Position numbers and translations under genes: made by a program. This document shows positions 23,954-30,714 of a stretch of DNA of 35,769 nucleotides, one piece after another. Position 1 is the first letter of the stretch. Each line of letters opens with the position of its first letter. The notes below the pieces were generated by a model that did no database searches, was not told the DNA's origin, and saw only the letters and a list, made by a program, of their open reading frames with translations. This DNA is from Anaerolineales bacterium (GTDB lineage Bacteria; Chloroflexota; Anaerolineae; Anaerolineales; DRKV01), in the NCBI GenBank assembly GCA_024763355.1, contig JANTFR010000006.1, positions 1 through 35,769 on the forward strand, in the 5' to 3' direction.

Positions 23954-25834
23954 ATGCGCGTCATTGGCACTGCAGGACACGTTGACCACGGCAAATCCAC
24001 CCTGGTAGAGGCCCTTACCGGCCTGCATCCCGACCGTCTGCGCGAGGAGCGCGAACGCGAAATGAGCATCGTGCTCGGCTTCGCCTGGTTCACCCTTCCC
24101 AACGGCGAAGAAGTCGGCATCGTGGACGTGCCCGGTCACCGCGATTTCATCGAAAACATGCTGGCCGGGGTGGGCGGGATTGACGCCGCCCTCTTCGTGG
24201 TGGCCGCCGACGAGGGCGTCATGCCTCAGACGCGCGAACACCTTGCCATTCTCGACCTGCTGGGCGTCTCCGCAGGCGTCGTGGCCCTCACCAAAATCGA
24301 CCTGGTCCCCGACCCGGAATGGCTGGACCTGGTAGAGGCCGACCTGCGCGACACGCTGGCCGGGACGGTGCTCGCCGAAGCCCCCATCGTGCGCGTCTCG
24401 GCGCGCACTCGCGAAGGCATCCCCGCCCTGACCCAGGCCCTGCAATCCGCTCTCGACGATTGCCCCCCCAGAGTGGATGCGGGACGCCCCCGCCTGCCCG
24501 TGGACCGCGTTTTCACCATCGCCGGCTTCGGCACGGTGGTCACCGGGACGTTGAGTGACGGCAGTTTGCGGGTCGGCGATGAGGTCGTACTCCTCCCGGA
24601 GGGTGTGCGCGGGCGGGTGCGCGGTCTGCAAACCCACAAGCGCAGCGAAGAAGTTGCCCTGCCCGGCAGCCGCACCGCCGTCAACCTGGCCGGCGTGCGC
24701 CGCGAACAGGTACGCCGCGGCGATGTACTCTGCCGCCCCGACACCTACCAGGCCACCCGCCGCTTCGACGTGCACGTGCGCATCCTGCCGCAGGCTTCAC
24801 ACCCCCTCAAGCACAACACCTTCGTCAAACTCTTCCTGGGCGCGGCGGAAGTGCTCACCCGCGTGCGCGTCATCGGGCAGGAGGCCATCCCGCCCGGCGG
24901 GGAAGGCTGGCTGCAACTCGAACCCCAGGCTCCCCTGGTGGCGGCTCGCGGCGACCGTTTCATCCTGCGCATCCCCTCTCCGCCGGAGACCATCGGCGGG
25001 GGCACGGTGCTGGACCCCTTCCCCGGACGCCGCCACAAACGTTTCAAGGCCGCCGTGCTGGAACGTCTCCGGGCGCTGACCGCCGGTTCTCCCGTGGATT
25101 TGCTCTCCCAGGCGCTGGATGCCCTGGGGATTGCGGATGTGGAGGCGCTGGCGCGCCGCAGCGGACTCCCTTTGGAGGGGGTGCGCGAAAACATCCGGAT
25201 TTTGCAATCCCGCGGGGCAGCGCGCCCCCTTCCGGGGACGGAGGCATCTCCTTTCTGGATAGCGGAATCCCGCTGGGAACAAATCACATCCCAGGCGCGG
25301 CGCCTTCTGGAAGAGTATCACCGCGCCTTCCCGCTGCGGGTCGGCATGCCCCGCGAGGAGTTCAAGAGCCGTTTGCGGCTCCCCGAAGACTGGTTTCTCC
25401 CCCTCGTGACCGCCTGGACTGCGGAGGGCTGGCTGGCGGAGGAGGGCGCGTTCGTGCGTTTGGCGGAACACGCTGTCCGTCTCTCGCCGGAGGAACAGGC
25501 CCAGGCGGAGGCGCTGCTGGCATCCTTTGCCCGTTCCCCCGTCGCGCCGCCGCTGATAAAGGAGTGCCAGGCCCAGGCAGGGAACGATTTGTACGGCGCG
25601 CTGGTGTACCTGGGCTTTCTGGTTCCCGTCTCAGCGGAGGTGGTCTTTCGGGCGGAGGATTACCGCCGCCTGCGGGAAGACCTGGTGAATTATTTGCGGC
25701 AGCACGGCACGATTACCGTGGCGCAGGCGCGCGACCGCTGGGGCACTTCGCGGCGCTACGTGCTGGCGTTGCTGGAGCATTTCGATAGCATTGGCCTGAC
25801 GCGCCGGACAGGCAACGAGCGCACACTGGCCTGA
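23954..25834 (+). CDS. selB: Selenocysteine-specific elongation factor SelB
   Basis: A 626-aa translational GTPase. The G1 motif GHVDHGKST is at residues 7-15, followed by DVPGH (G3), TKID (G4) and an SAR G5. The C-terminal half has a chain of winged-helix domains, ending in a SelB-type wing (GTITVAQARDRWGTSRRYVL), which distinguishes it from EF-Tu. SelB carries Sec-tRNA to UGA codons marked by a SECIS hairpin. The switch I stretch reads EREMSIVLGFAW, where most SelB proteins have GMTIDLGFA; the Mg-binding Thr is Ser here. selA, selD and tRNA-Sec are not in the window. The ATG at 23954 gives the standard start (MRVIGTAGHVDHG). Confidence 0.9.
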   Translation: MRVIGTAGHVDHGKSTLVEALTGLHPDRLREEREREMSIVLGFAWFTLPNGEEVGIVDVPGHRDFIENMLAGVGGIDAALFVVAADEGVMPQTREHLAILDLLGVSAGVVALTKIDLVPDPEWLDLVEADLRDTLAGTVLAEAPIVRVSARTREGIPALTQALQSALDDCPPRVDAGRPRLPVDRVFTIAGFGTVVTGTLSDGSLRVGDEVVLLPEGVRGRVRGLQTHKRSEEVALPGSRTAVNLAGVRREQVRRGDVLCRPDTYQATRRFDVHVRILPQASHPLKHNTFVKLFLGAAEVLTRVRVIGQEAIPPGGEGWLQLEPQAPLVAARGDRFILRIPSPPETIGGGTVLDPFPGRRHKRFKAAVLERLRALTAGSPVDLLSQALDALGIADVEALARRSGLPLEGVRENIRILQSRGAARPLPGTEASPFWIAESRWEQITSQARRLLEEYHRAFPLRVGMPREEFKSRLRLPEDWFLPLVTAWTAEGWLAEEGAFVRLAEHAVRLSPEEQAQAEALLASFARSPVAPPLIKECQAQAGNDLYGALVYLGFLVPVSAEVVFRAEDYRRLREDLVNYLRQHGTITVAQARDRWGTSRRYVLALLEHFDSIGLTRRTGNERTLA

Positions 25835-25852
25835 AGTCCTGTGGAGGCAATG

Positions 25853-26308
25853 ATGAAAAGAACTTTGCGTATTTTAGAACGTACCCGCCGTTGGCCGTTG
25901 GTAGGACGCTTTTCGGTCGGGTTAATGATGGGGACAGCGCTGGTGTACGTGCTGTGGCGGCAGCGTTATGAGGCCGCCCCACCGGCGAAGCCTGCGCCTG
26001 CTCCCCGCAAAAAACGCCCCATCATCTCCCCGGAAATTGACATCACCGAAGCGCCCCTGGCAGAAATCCGCGCCGAGGCGGAGGAGGCAAGCGCCGCGCC
26101 GGCAGCGCCCCCTGCCGAGCGGCTGGAGGTCATCCGCGGCATCGGCCCCAAGTTTGCGGAACGCCTCCACGCGGCAGGCATCCATACTTTTGCAGCCCTG
26201 GCCGCCGAGACGCCGGAACGTCTGCGGGAAATCGTCCGGGCGCAATCCTGGCAGAAAATCGAGCCGGAGGCCTGGATTGCCGAGGCGCGGCGTCTGGCGG
26301 AAGAGTAA
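25853..26308 (+). CDS. Membrane-anchored helix-hairpin-helix protein
   Basis: A 151-aa protein with one N-terminal membrane segment (about residues 18-36), a Pro/Ala-rich linker with a basic patch, and a C-terminal helix-hairpin-helix domain. The latter shows IRGIGPKFAERLHAAGIHTFAALA, typical of the HhH/DUF4332-like module that binds DNA or other partners through its Gly-Ile-Gly turn. The ATG at 25853 is chosen because GGAGG ends 5 nt upstream; an adjacent ATG at 25850 is also possible. The gene follows selB by 18 bp and precedes a LapA-like protein. A soluble protein with the same motif lies about 560 bp downstream, so the two may work together; that is inference. Confidence 0.82.
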   Translation: MKRTLRILERTRRWPLVGRFSVGLMMGTALVYVLWRQRYEAAPPAKPAPAPRKKRPIISPEIDITEAPLAEIRAEAEEASAAPAAPPAERLEVIRGIGPKFAERLHAAGIHTFAALAAETPERLREIVRAQSWQKIEPEAWIAEARRLAEE

Positions 26309-26330
26309 GCGCGTTCCACGGAGGGAACTC

Positions 26331-26648
26331 ATGCCCATTTCTATTTTGTTGGCCCTGTTGATTGCGCTGGTGGCCGTAGTCTTCGCCCTGCAAAATGCCA
26401 CCACGGTGACGATTGCATTCCTGGCCTGGCATTTCGACGGTTCGCTGGCCCTGCTTTTGCTCCTCACCCTGGCTGTCGGTTTCCTCATCGGCTGGCTGGC
26501 GGCCACGCCCTCCCTCTTCCGGCATCGCCTGGAGAAAAAGTCTCTCCGCAAGCAAATTGCCAAACTGGAGGAACACCTGGAAGAGGAACGCGCCCGCCTG
26601 GCCGTGCTGCAAGAGCAACTGGAAAAAGAAAATCCGGAATCCGGGTAG
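26331..26648 (+). CDS. LapA/YciS-domain small membrane protein
   Basis: A 105-aa protein: two hydrophobic segments (about residues 2-20 and 38-60) separated by a short loop (QNATTVTIAFLAW), then a basic turn (RHRLEKKSLRKQ) and a C-terminal coiled coil rich in Glu and Leu. The arrangement, including the FALQN motif after helix one, matches the LapA (DUF1049) family. In enteric bacteria LapA helps control lipopolysaccharide synthesis. No other LPS-related gene is seen here, so a broader envelope role is more likely. The ATG has GGAGGG 5-10 nt upstream, which rules out the longer in-frame version from 25968. It is 22 bp after the previous gene. Confidence 0.85.
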   Translation: MPISILLALLIALVAVVFALQNATTVTIAFLAWHFDGSLALLLLLTLAVGFLIGWLAATPSLFRHRLEKKSLRKQIAKLEEHLEEERARLAVLQEQLEKENPESG

Positions 26649-26658
26649 AGAACGCCGA

Positions 26659-26682
26659 TTTGCCGCGCAAAAGCGGGGCAAA
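26659..26682 (+). terminator. Imperfect hairpin after the lapA-like gene
   Basis: TTTGCC-G-CGC and GCG-G-GGCAAA pair around AAAA with one G-G mismatch. No T-tract follows directly (a run of six T lies 20 bp on), so termination is uncertain. The rest of the spacer to 26801 shows nothing clear. Confidence 0.35.
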
Positions 26683-26801
26683 GTCCAAAAAATCAAAGCA
26701 ACCCTTTTTTCCCCTCGCGTGTGGCAACGCAAGGACGCAAATTTGAACGCCGTCCAACAGCGGCATCCATTGCATCACAAAAACGGTGCCGATTTTGGGA
26801 G

Positions 26802-26807
26802 TATAAT
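26802..26807 (+). promoter_or_regulatory. TATAAT -10 box for the HhH/71-aa gene pair
   Basis: A perfect TATAAT lies 60 bp before the ATG at 26868. No good -35 is apparent. The leader of about 50 nt carries an AAAGGAG Shine-Dalgarno. Confidence 0.65.
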
Positions 26808-26867
26808 GCGTTCCGTTGTTTCACGTTTCTATTCGCGTTTGTGAAAATCACAAAGGAGATAACCGCT

Positions 26868-27269
26868 ATGAAAATTCAAGAAATCGAAGGTATCGGTCCC
26901 GTGTACGCCGGGAAATTGGCGCAGGCGGGCATTACCACCACCGAGGGCCTGCTAAAGGCCGCCGGTCACAAGGGAGGCCGGAAAGCCCTGGCCGCCGAAA
27001 CCGGGATTGACGAATCCATGCTGCTGGATTGGGTCAACCGCGCCGACCTGATGCGCGTCAAAGGCATCGGCAGCGAGTACAGCGATTTGCTGGAAGCCGC
27101 CGGGGTGGATACCGTCAAGGAACTGGCCCAGCGCAACCCGGAGAACTTGCATAAGACCCTGGCCGCGGCCAACGCCGAGAAGAACCTTGTCCGCCGCTTA
27201 CCGCCCCTTTCGGCAGTCCAAAGTTGGGTAAAGGCCGCCAAGACGATGGAGGCAGGCGTTACGCACTAA
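26868..27269 (+). CDS. Helix-hairpin-helix (DUF4332-type) protein
   Basis: A 133-aa soluble protein made of two helix-hairpin-helix modules: IQEIEGIGPVYAGKLAQAGI at the N-terminus and MRVKGIGSEYSDLLEAAGV near residues 64-82. Each has the Gly-Ile-Gly turn followed by a helix ending in AAG or QAG. This pattern defines the DUF4332-like family, which is thought to bind nucleic acid by analogy with other HhH folds; no activity is known to me. The ATG has AAAGGAG 9 nt upstream and fits a promoter at 26802, so longer in-frame starts are rejected. A 71-aa gene follows 17 bp downstream. The motif repeats that of the membrane-anchored protein at 25853. Confidence 0.85.
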   Translation: MKIQEIEGIGPVYAGKLAQAGITTTEGLLKAAGHKGGRKALAAETGIDESMLLDWVNRADLMRVKGIGSEYSDLLEAAGVDTVKELAQRNPENLHKTLAAANAEKNLVRRLPPLSAVQSWVKAAKTMEAGVTH

Positions 27270-27286
27270 TTGAGGAGGTGGATGCT

Positions 27287-27502
27287 ATGGACGAACTGGT
27301 CAAACAAATCGCCGCCCAGACGGGAATTTCCGAGGATATGGCCCGCAAGGCCGTCAACGTGGTCACGGATTACCTGAAAGACAAATTGCCCGACTCCATC
27401 GCCGGGCAACTGGATGCGCTCCTAAACGGCGCAGACCTTTCCCAGACAGATGATTTGCTCGATGCGGGCAAAGACCTGCTGGGCGGTCTGCTGGGCAAGT
27501 AA
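27287..27502 (+). CDS. Small 71-aa protein, unknown function
   Basis: A 71-aa acidic protein. It begins MDELVKQIAAQTGISEDMAR, followed by a helical KAVNVVTDYLKDKLP segment and a Gly/Leu-rich tail (DLLGGLLGK). The Q-T-G-I-S-E-x-x-A-R pattern resembles short bacterial proteins related to DUF2267 or HU-like helical bundles, but I cannot place it firmly. It has no signal peptide or membrane segment. A strong GAGGAGGTG Shine-Dalgarno fixes the ATG at 27287. It is the second gene of a two-gene unit with the helix-hairpin-helix protein and ends at a hairpin shared with the convergent ATPase gene. Confidence 0.75.
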   Translation: MDELVKQIAAQTGISEDMARKAVNVVTDYLKDKLPDSIAGQLDALLNGADLSQTDDLLDAGKDLLGGLLGK

Positions 27503-27507
27503 TTTTC

Positions 27508-27539
27508 ACGGGGGGCTGGCGGAATCGCCAGCCCCCCGT
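27508..27539. terminator. Bidirectional hairpin between convergent genes
   Basis: A perfect 14-bp stem ACGGGGGGCTGGCG (27508-27521) pairs with 27526-27539 around GAAT. It lies 5 bp after both stop codons. Neither side has a T-tract of note, so it may act by stability alone. Confidence 0.7.
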
Positions 27540-27544
27540 CGGAT

Positions 27545-30337
27545 TCAGGCTCTATGTCGTTGCAGGTAGTATTTGACACTTTCAGAGGCCAGTGAAGGTA
27601 TCAACAGGAGGGGAATAATCACTTCCCATTGTTGCCAACCGAGAGAGGCGGTGTCGAAAATCCTTTGCAAGAAGGGAACGTATACAACCGCCAGCACCAA
27701 CACCATCGAAAAGACAAAAGCGAGGTTCATGTTGCGGTTGCCGAAGACCCCCATCTTCAAGAGCGGGTATCGCTCGGAGCGGGCGGTGTAGGCCCGCGCC
27801 AGTTCCGAGATAGAGAGGGTCACGAAAGCCATCGTTTCGGCAAATTGGGGCATTTCGGGGTGCAGGGAGCGCCCCAGAACGTAAGCCGCCATCGTGATAG
27901 CGGTAATTGCCACCGTCTGGACGCCTATCCCGAACTGCATGAAGCGGTTGATGACAGGCTCATCCGGTGGACGAGGGGGCCGCTCCATGATGCCGGGTTC
28001 GGCCTTTTCGGTGCCCAGCGCCAATGCCGGCGCGCCGTCCGTCACCAGATTGAGCCACAATAACTGAATGGCGGTCAGCGGGGAGGTGCGGTAGAACAGG
28101 GTGGAGAGAAAAATAATCGCAATTTCGGCCAGGTTGCAGGAAAGCAGGTAATAAACGAACTTGCGGATATTGCTGTAGATGACGCGCCCCTGCTCCACGG
28201 CGGCCACGATGCTGGCGTAATTGTCGTCGGTGAGCACCATGTCGGCGCTTTCCTTGGTCACATCCGTGCCAGTGATGCCCATGGCGATGCCGATGTCGGC
28301 CAGTTTGATGGAGGGGGCGTCGTTGACCCCGTCGCCGGTCATAGCGACCACTTCGCCGCGTTTCCGCAGGGCATCCACAATCCGCATTTTGTGTTGCGGA
28401 GAGACGCGGGCGAAAACGTCCACCTGTTCCACCTGGGCTTGTAAGGTTTCGTCGCTCATCGCTTCCAGTTCCGCACCGGTCAGCACACCGTGTCCGGGGC
28501 GCAGGAGGCCGATTTCACGGGCAATAGCCTGTGCCGTCTTGGGATAATCGCCGGTAATCATGATGGTGCGGATGCCCGCCTTGCGGGCCGTCTCCAAAGC
28601 CGGAACGACCTCAGGGCGGGGAGGGTCCATCATCCCGACCAATCCGACGAAGACCAGTTCCTTTTCCACGTCTTCGAGGATGCCCTCTTCTTCGGAGGCC
28701 TGCTCCGGCAGCAGGCGGTACGCCAGCGCCAGGACGCGCAGCGCATCGTCGCTCATCGCATCAATCGCCCGGCGGATGCGTTCGCGCGTGCCCTCATCCA
28801 GTGGCGCGATGCTATCGTCCATGCGCTGATAGTGCGTACACAGGTCCAGAATAATATCGGGGGCGCCTTTGACGAGCGCAACATCCCAACGGCGGGCGTT
28901 CTCATCGGTGAAAGGGGAGAGGTCTTCGGGACGGGGGCGCTCCACGTTATGGAGGGTCACCATCCGTTTACGGGTGGAATCAAAGGGGATTTCCTGCTCG
29001 CGGGTATAGGCATGCTGCAAATCCTGCAAGTTGGCGCCCGTCTTGGCCGCCGCCACAATCAAGGCGCCTTCGGTAGGGTCGCCCACCATGCGGTAACGGG
29101 GTTTCTCCCCCTCCCCGGCGTGCAGTTCCAGAACGGCATCGTTGTTGAGCGCCCCTACCCACAAGGCAGTGGTCAGTGCGGGGTAGTCGGCCAAAGAGAT
29201 GGGCTTGCCTTTCAGCAGGAAATGGCCTTCGGGCGTATATCCGCTGCCCTCCACTTCAAAGGTGGTATCGGCCACCCAAATGCGGGTGACGGTCATCTGG
29301 TTCTGGGTCAGCGTGCCGGTCTTGTCGGAGCAAATCACGGTGGCGGAGCCGAGCGTCTCCACGGAGGCCAGGCGGCGGATGAGGGCATGCCGCTTGACCA
29401 TCTCGCGCATCCCCAGGGCCAGACTGATGGTGACCACGGCGGGCAGGCCCTCCGGCACGGCAGCAATCGCCAGACTGACGGCAATGAGGAACATGTAGAG
29501 GGGGTCGTTACCCTGCACCCAGCCCACCACAAAAACCAGGCCGCACACCGCCAACGCGGCCCACCCCAGCGTGCGTCCCAGGTCGTCCAGGCGCCGCTGA
29601 AGGGGTGTTTGCTCATTCTCCACAGATTGGAGCATTTCGGCAATCTGCCCGATTTGGGTCTGCATGCCGGTGGCGGCCACCACACCCATGCCGCGCCCGT
29701 AGGTCACGACCGTCCCCATGAAGGCCATGTTATGCCGGTCTCCCAGGGCAACATCGGCGGGCAGGGTCAGGTCGGCATCCTTTTCCACGGGGACGGACTC
29801 ACCCGTCAGGGCGGCCTCCTCGACGCGCAGGTTGACGGTCTCCAGCAGGCGCACATCAGCAGGAATGTAATTACCCGCCTCCAACAATACGATGTCGCCA
29901 GGGACAACTTCTTCGGCAGGGACAGTCAATCGCATGCCGCCGCGCAGGACATGGGCTTCGGGTGCGGCCATTTTCTGCAAGGCGGCCAGGGCTTCCTCGG
30001 CGTTGCGCTCCTGAACCACGCCCAAAACGGCGTTGAGTACCACAATCGCCATGATAGCCGCAGCCTCAACATAATCCCCAAGAAGGGCGGAGATGAGGGC
30101 GGCGGCTATCAGCAAGATGACGACAAAATTGTTGAACTGCTCCCAGAGCATCTGCCAAAAGGTGGTACGGGGTGCTTCACGCAGGCGGTTGGGGCCGTAA
30201 CGCCGCAGACGCTCTTGCACTTCGGAGGGGGAAAGACCCTCCAGGCTGGTTTGCAGGCGCTCCAGGCTTTTTTCGGGGGACAAAGCATGCCAGGGAGTTT
30301 CAGTCTGCAAATCGTTGTGGGGAGGTGACGTACTCAT
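27545..30337 (-). CDS. P-type cation ATPase (P2A, Ca2+/Mn2+ type), riboswitch-controlled
   Basis: A 930-aa pump with all P-type landmarks: actuator TGES at 178-181, phosphorylation Asp338 (CSDKTGTLT), and hinge GDGVNDAPSIKLADIGIAMG. The ion-site motif PEGLP at 295-299, the SCNLAE segment and NLVTDGAPALALG match the Ca2+/Mn2+ P2A group (SERCA, PMR1), not heavy-metal or K+ pumps. The N-terminal cation-ATPase domain is present. A yybP-ykoY aptamer in the leader responds to Mn2+ in other bacteria, so Mn2+ export is the likely main role, with Ca2+ possible. The start at 30337 has GGAG 7 nt upstream; the in-frame extension to 30514 runs through the riboswitch and is not real. Confidence 0.93.
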   Translation of the reverse strand: MSTSPPHNDLQTETPWHALSPEKSLERLQTSLEGLSPSEVQERLRRYGPNRLREAPRTTFWQMLWEQFNNFVVILLIAAALISALLGDYVEAAAIMAIVVLNAVLGVVQERNAEEALAALQKMAAPEAHVLRGGMRLTVPAEEVVPGDIVLLEAGNYIPADVRLLETVNLRVEEAALTGESVPVEKDADLTLPADVALGDRHNMAFMGTVVTYGRGMGVVAATGMQTQIGQIAEMLQSVENEQTPLQRRLDDLGRTLGWAALAVCGLVFVVGWVQGNDPLYMFLIAVSLAIAAVPEGLPAVVTISLALGMREMVKRHALIRRLASVETLGSATVICSDKTGTLTQNQMTVTRIWVADTTFEVEGSGYTPEGHFLLKGKPISLADYPALTTALWVGALNNDAVLELHAGEGEKPRYRMVGDPTEGALIVAAAKTGANLQDLQHAYTREQEIPFDSTRKRMVTLHNVERPRPEDLSPFTDENARRWDVALVKGAPDIILDLCTHYQRMDDSIAPLDEGTRERIRRAIDAMSDDALRVLALAYRLLPEQASEEEGILEDVEKELVFVGLVGMMDPPRPEVVPALETARKAGIRTIMITGDYPKTAQAIAREIGLLRPGHGVLTGAELEAMSDETLQAQVEQVDVFARVSPQHKMRIVDALRKRGEVVAMTGDGVNDAPSIKLADIGIAMGITGTDVTKESADMVLTDDNYASIVAAVEQGRVIYSNIRKFVYYLLSCNLAEIAIIFLSTLFYRTSPLTAIQLLWLNLVTDGAPALALGTEKAEPGIMERPPRPPDEPVINRFMQFGIGVQTVAITAITMAAYVLGRSLHPEMPQFAETMAFVTLSISELARAYTARSERYPLLKMGVFGNRNMNLAFVFSMVLVLAVVYVPFLQRIFDTASLGWQQWEVIIPLLLIPSLASESVKYYLQRHRA

Positions 30338-30352
30338 GAAGTCTCCAGGAAT

Positions 30353-30408
30353 GTGGAAAGTGGGGAAGTTTGAAAGTATGCAAGTAGGAAAGTCTGAAAG
30401 TGGGCAAA
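30353..30408. repeat. Seven 8-bp phrase units in the ATPase leader
   Basis: Octamers GTGGAAAG, TGGGGAAG, TTTGAAAG, TATGCAAG, TAGGAAAG, TCTGAAAG and TGGGCAAA lie in perfect register. They fall between the riboswitch terminator and the ATPase start. Read along the gene (minus strand) they are CTTnCnnn units, as upstream of 6640. Confidence 0.85.
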
Positions 30409-30426
30409 GGAAGGAGGAGCAGACGC

Positions 30427-30463
30427 AAAAAAAGCGAGCCGCCCAGAGGGTGACGGTCTCGCT
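30427..30463 (-). terminator. Intrinsic terminator of the manganese riboswitch
   Basis: On the minus strand AGCGAG (30463-30458) pairs with CTCGCT (30438-30433), extended inside by CCG/CGG, and is followed by seven T residues (30433-30427). Its 5' arm includes the conserved GCGAGACC end of the aptamer, so the two folds exclude each other. Confidence 0.85.
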
Positions 30464-30551
30464 AACGCTTGGTGGCGTGCGGATTGCCGGGAGATTTCTC
30501 CGTCTTGACGACAATCCGCCCCGCTTGCGCGGGTGCTACTCCCCGTTTACC
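30449..30551 (-). promoter_or_regulatory. yybP-ykoY manganese riboswitch aptamer
   Basis: Reading the minus strand from 30551, the aptamer shows the conserved GGGGAGTAGC (30544-30535), a CCCGC/GCGGG hairpin, a CGGATTG/CAATCCG stem enclosing TCGTCA, ACGG and CCGGC, then a variable arm and GCGAGACC. These are the hallmarks of the yybP-ykoY class. P1 can form from GGT/ACC plus ACGG/CCGT. Mn2+ binding would stabilise P1 and block the overlapping terminator, turning on the P-type ATPase gene downstream. The class and its Mn2+ response are established elsewhere; the match here is by motif reading. Confidence 0.92.
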
Positions 30552-30605
30552 GGTGTATTCCAGCGTATGGATTTGGGTAGCACAACCTTCGTGTGCGGCA
30601 CTGGT

Positions 30606-30634
30606 AGTATAACAACACCTGAGAGGAGGGTCAA
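30606..30634 (-). promoter_or_regulatory. Sigma-70-type promoter of the riboswitch/ATPase transcript
   Basis: On the minus strand, TTGACC (30634-30629) and TATACT (30611-30606) are separated by exactly 17 bp. The predicted start near 30599 gives a leader of about 260 nt. This is the best promoter in the window. Confidence 0.88.
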
Positions 30635-30656
30635 TAGTTTCAGGTATTACGCCAAC

Positions 30657-30688
30657 AGACCTCACAGGTCTCAAGACCTGTGAGGTCT
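30657..30688. repeat. Perfect palindrome with 15-bp arms (AGACCTCACAGGTCT)
   Basis: AGACCTCACAGGTCT (30657-30671) and its exact reverse complement (30674-30688) are separated by CA. It lies between the ATPase promoter and the stop of the convergently placed upstream gene on the same strand. No T-tract. I recall related GACCTCACAGGT palindromes from other bacterial genomes, but cannot check copies. Confidence 0.85.
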
Positions 30689-30714
30689 CGGCGGGTCTCG
30701 GCGCTAGGGGGAGG

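Noticed and set aside
26817-26832. Half of a parS site (TGTTTCACGT) upstream of the HhH gene
   Set aside because: Only the left half matches TGTTTCACGTGAAACA; the right half does not, so it is unlikely to bind ParB well. It is also 14 kb from parB.
28490-30328. 612-aa open frame antisense to the P-type ATPase
   Set aside because: Low-complexity His/Gly/Gln composition typical of shadow frames; the true gene is unambiguous on the other strand.
30338-30514. N-terminal extension of the P-type ATPase to 30514
   Set aside because: It would translate the riboswitch terminator and the octamer repeats; the family N-terminus begins at 30337 with a Shine-Dalgarno.
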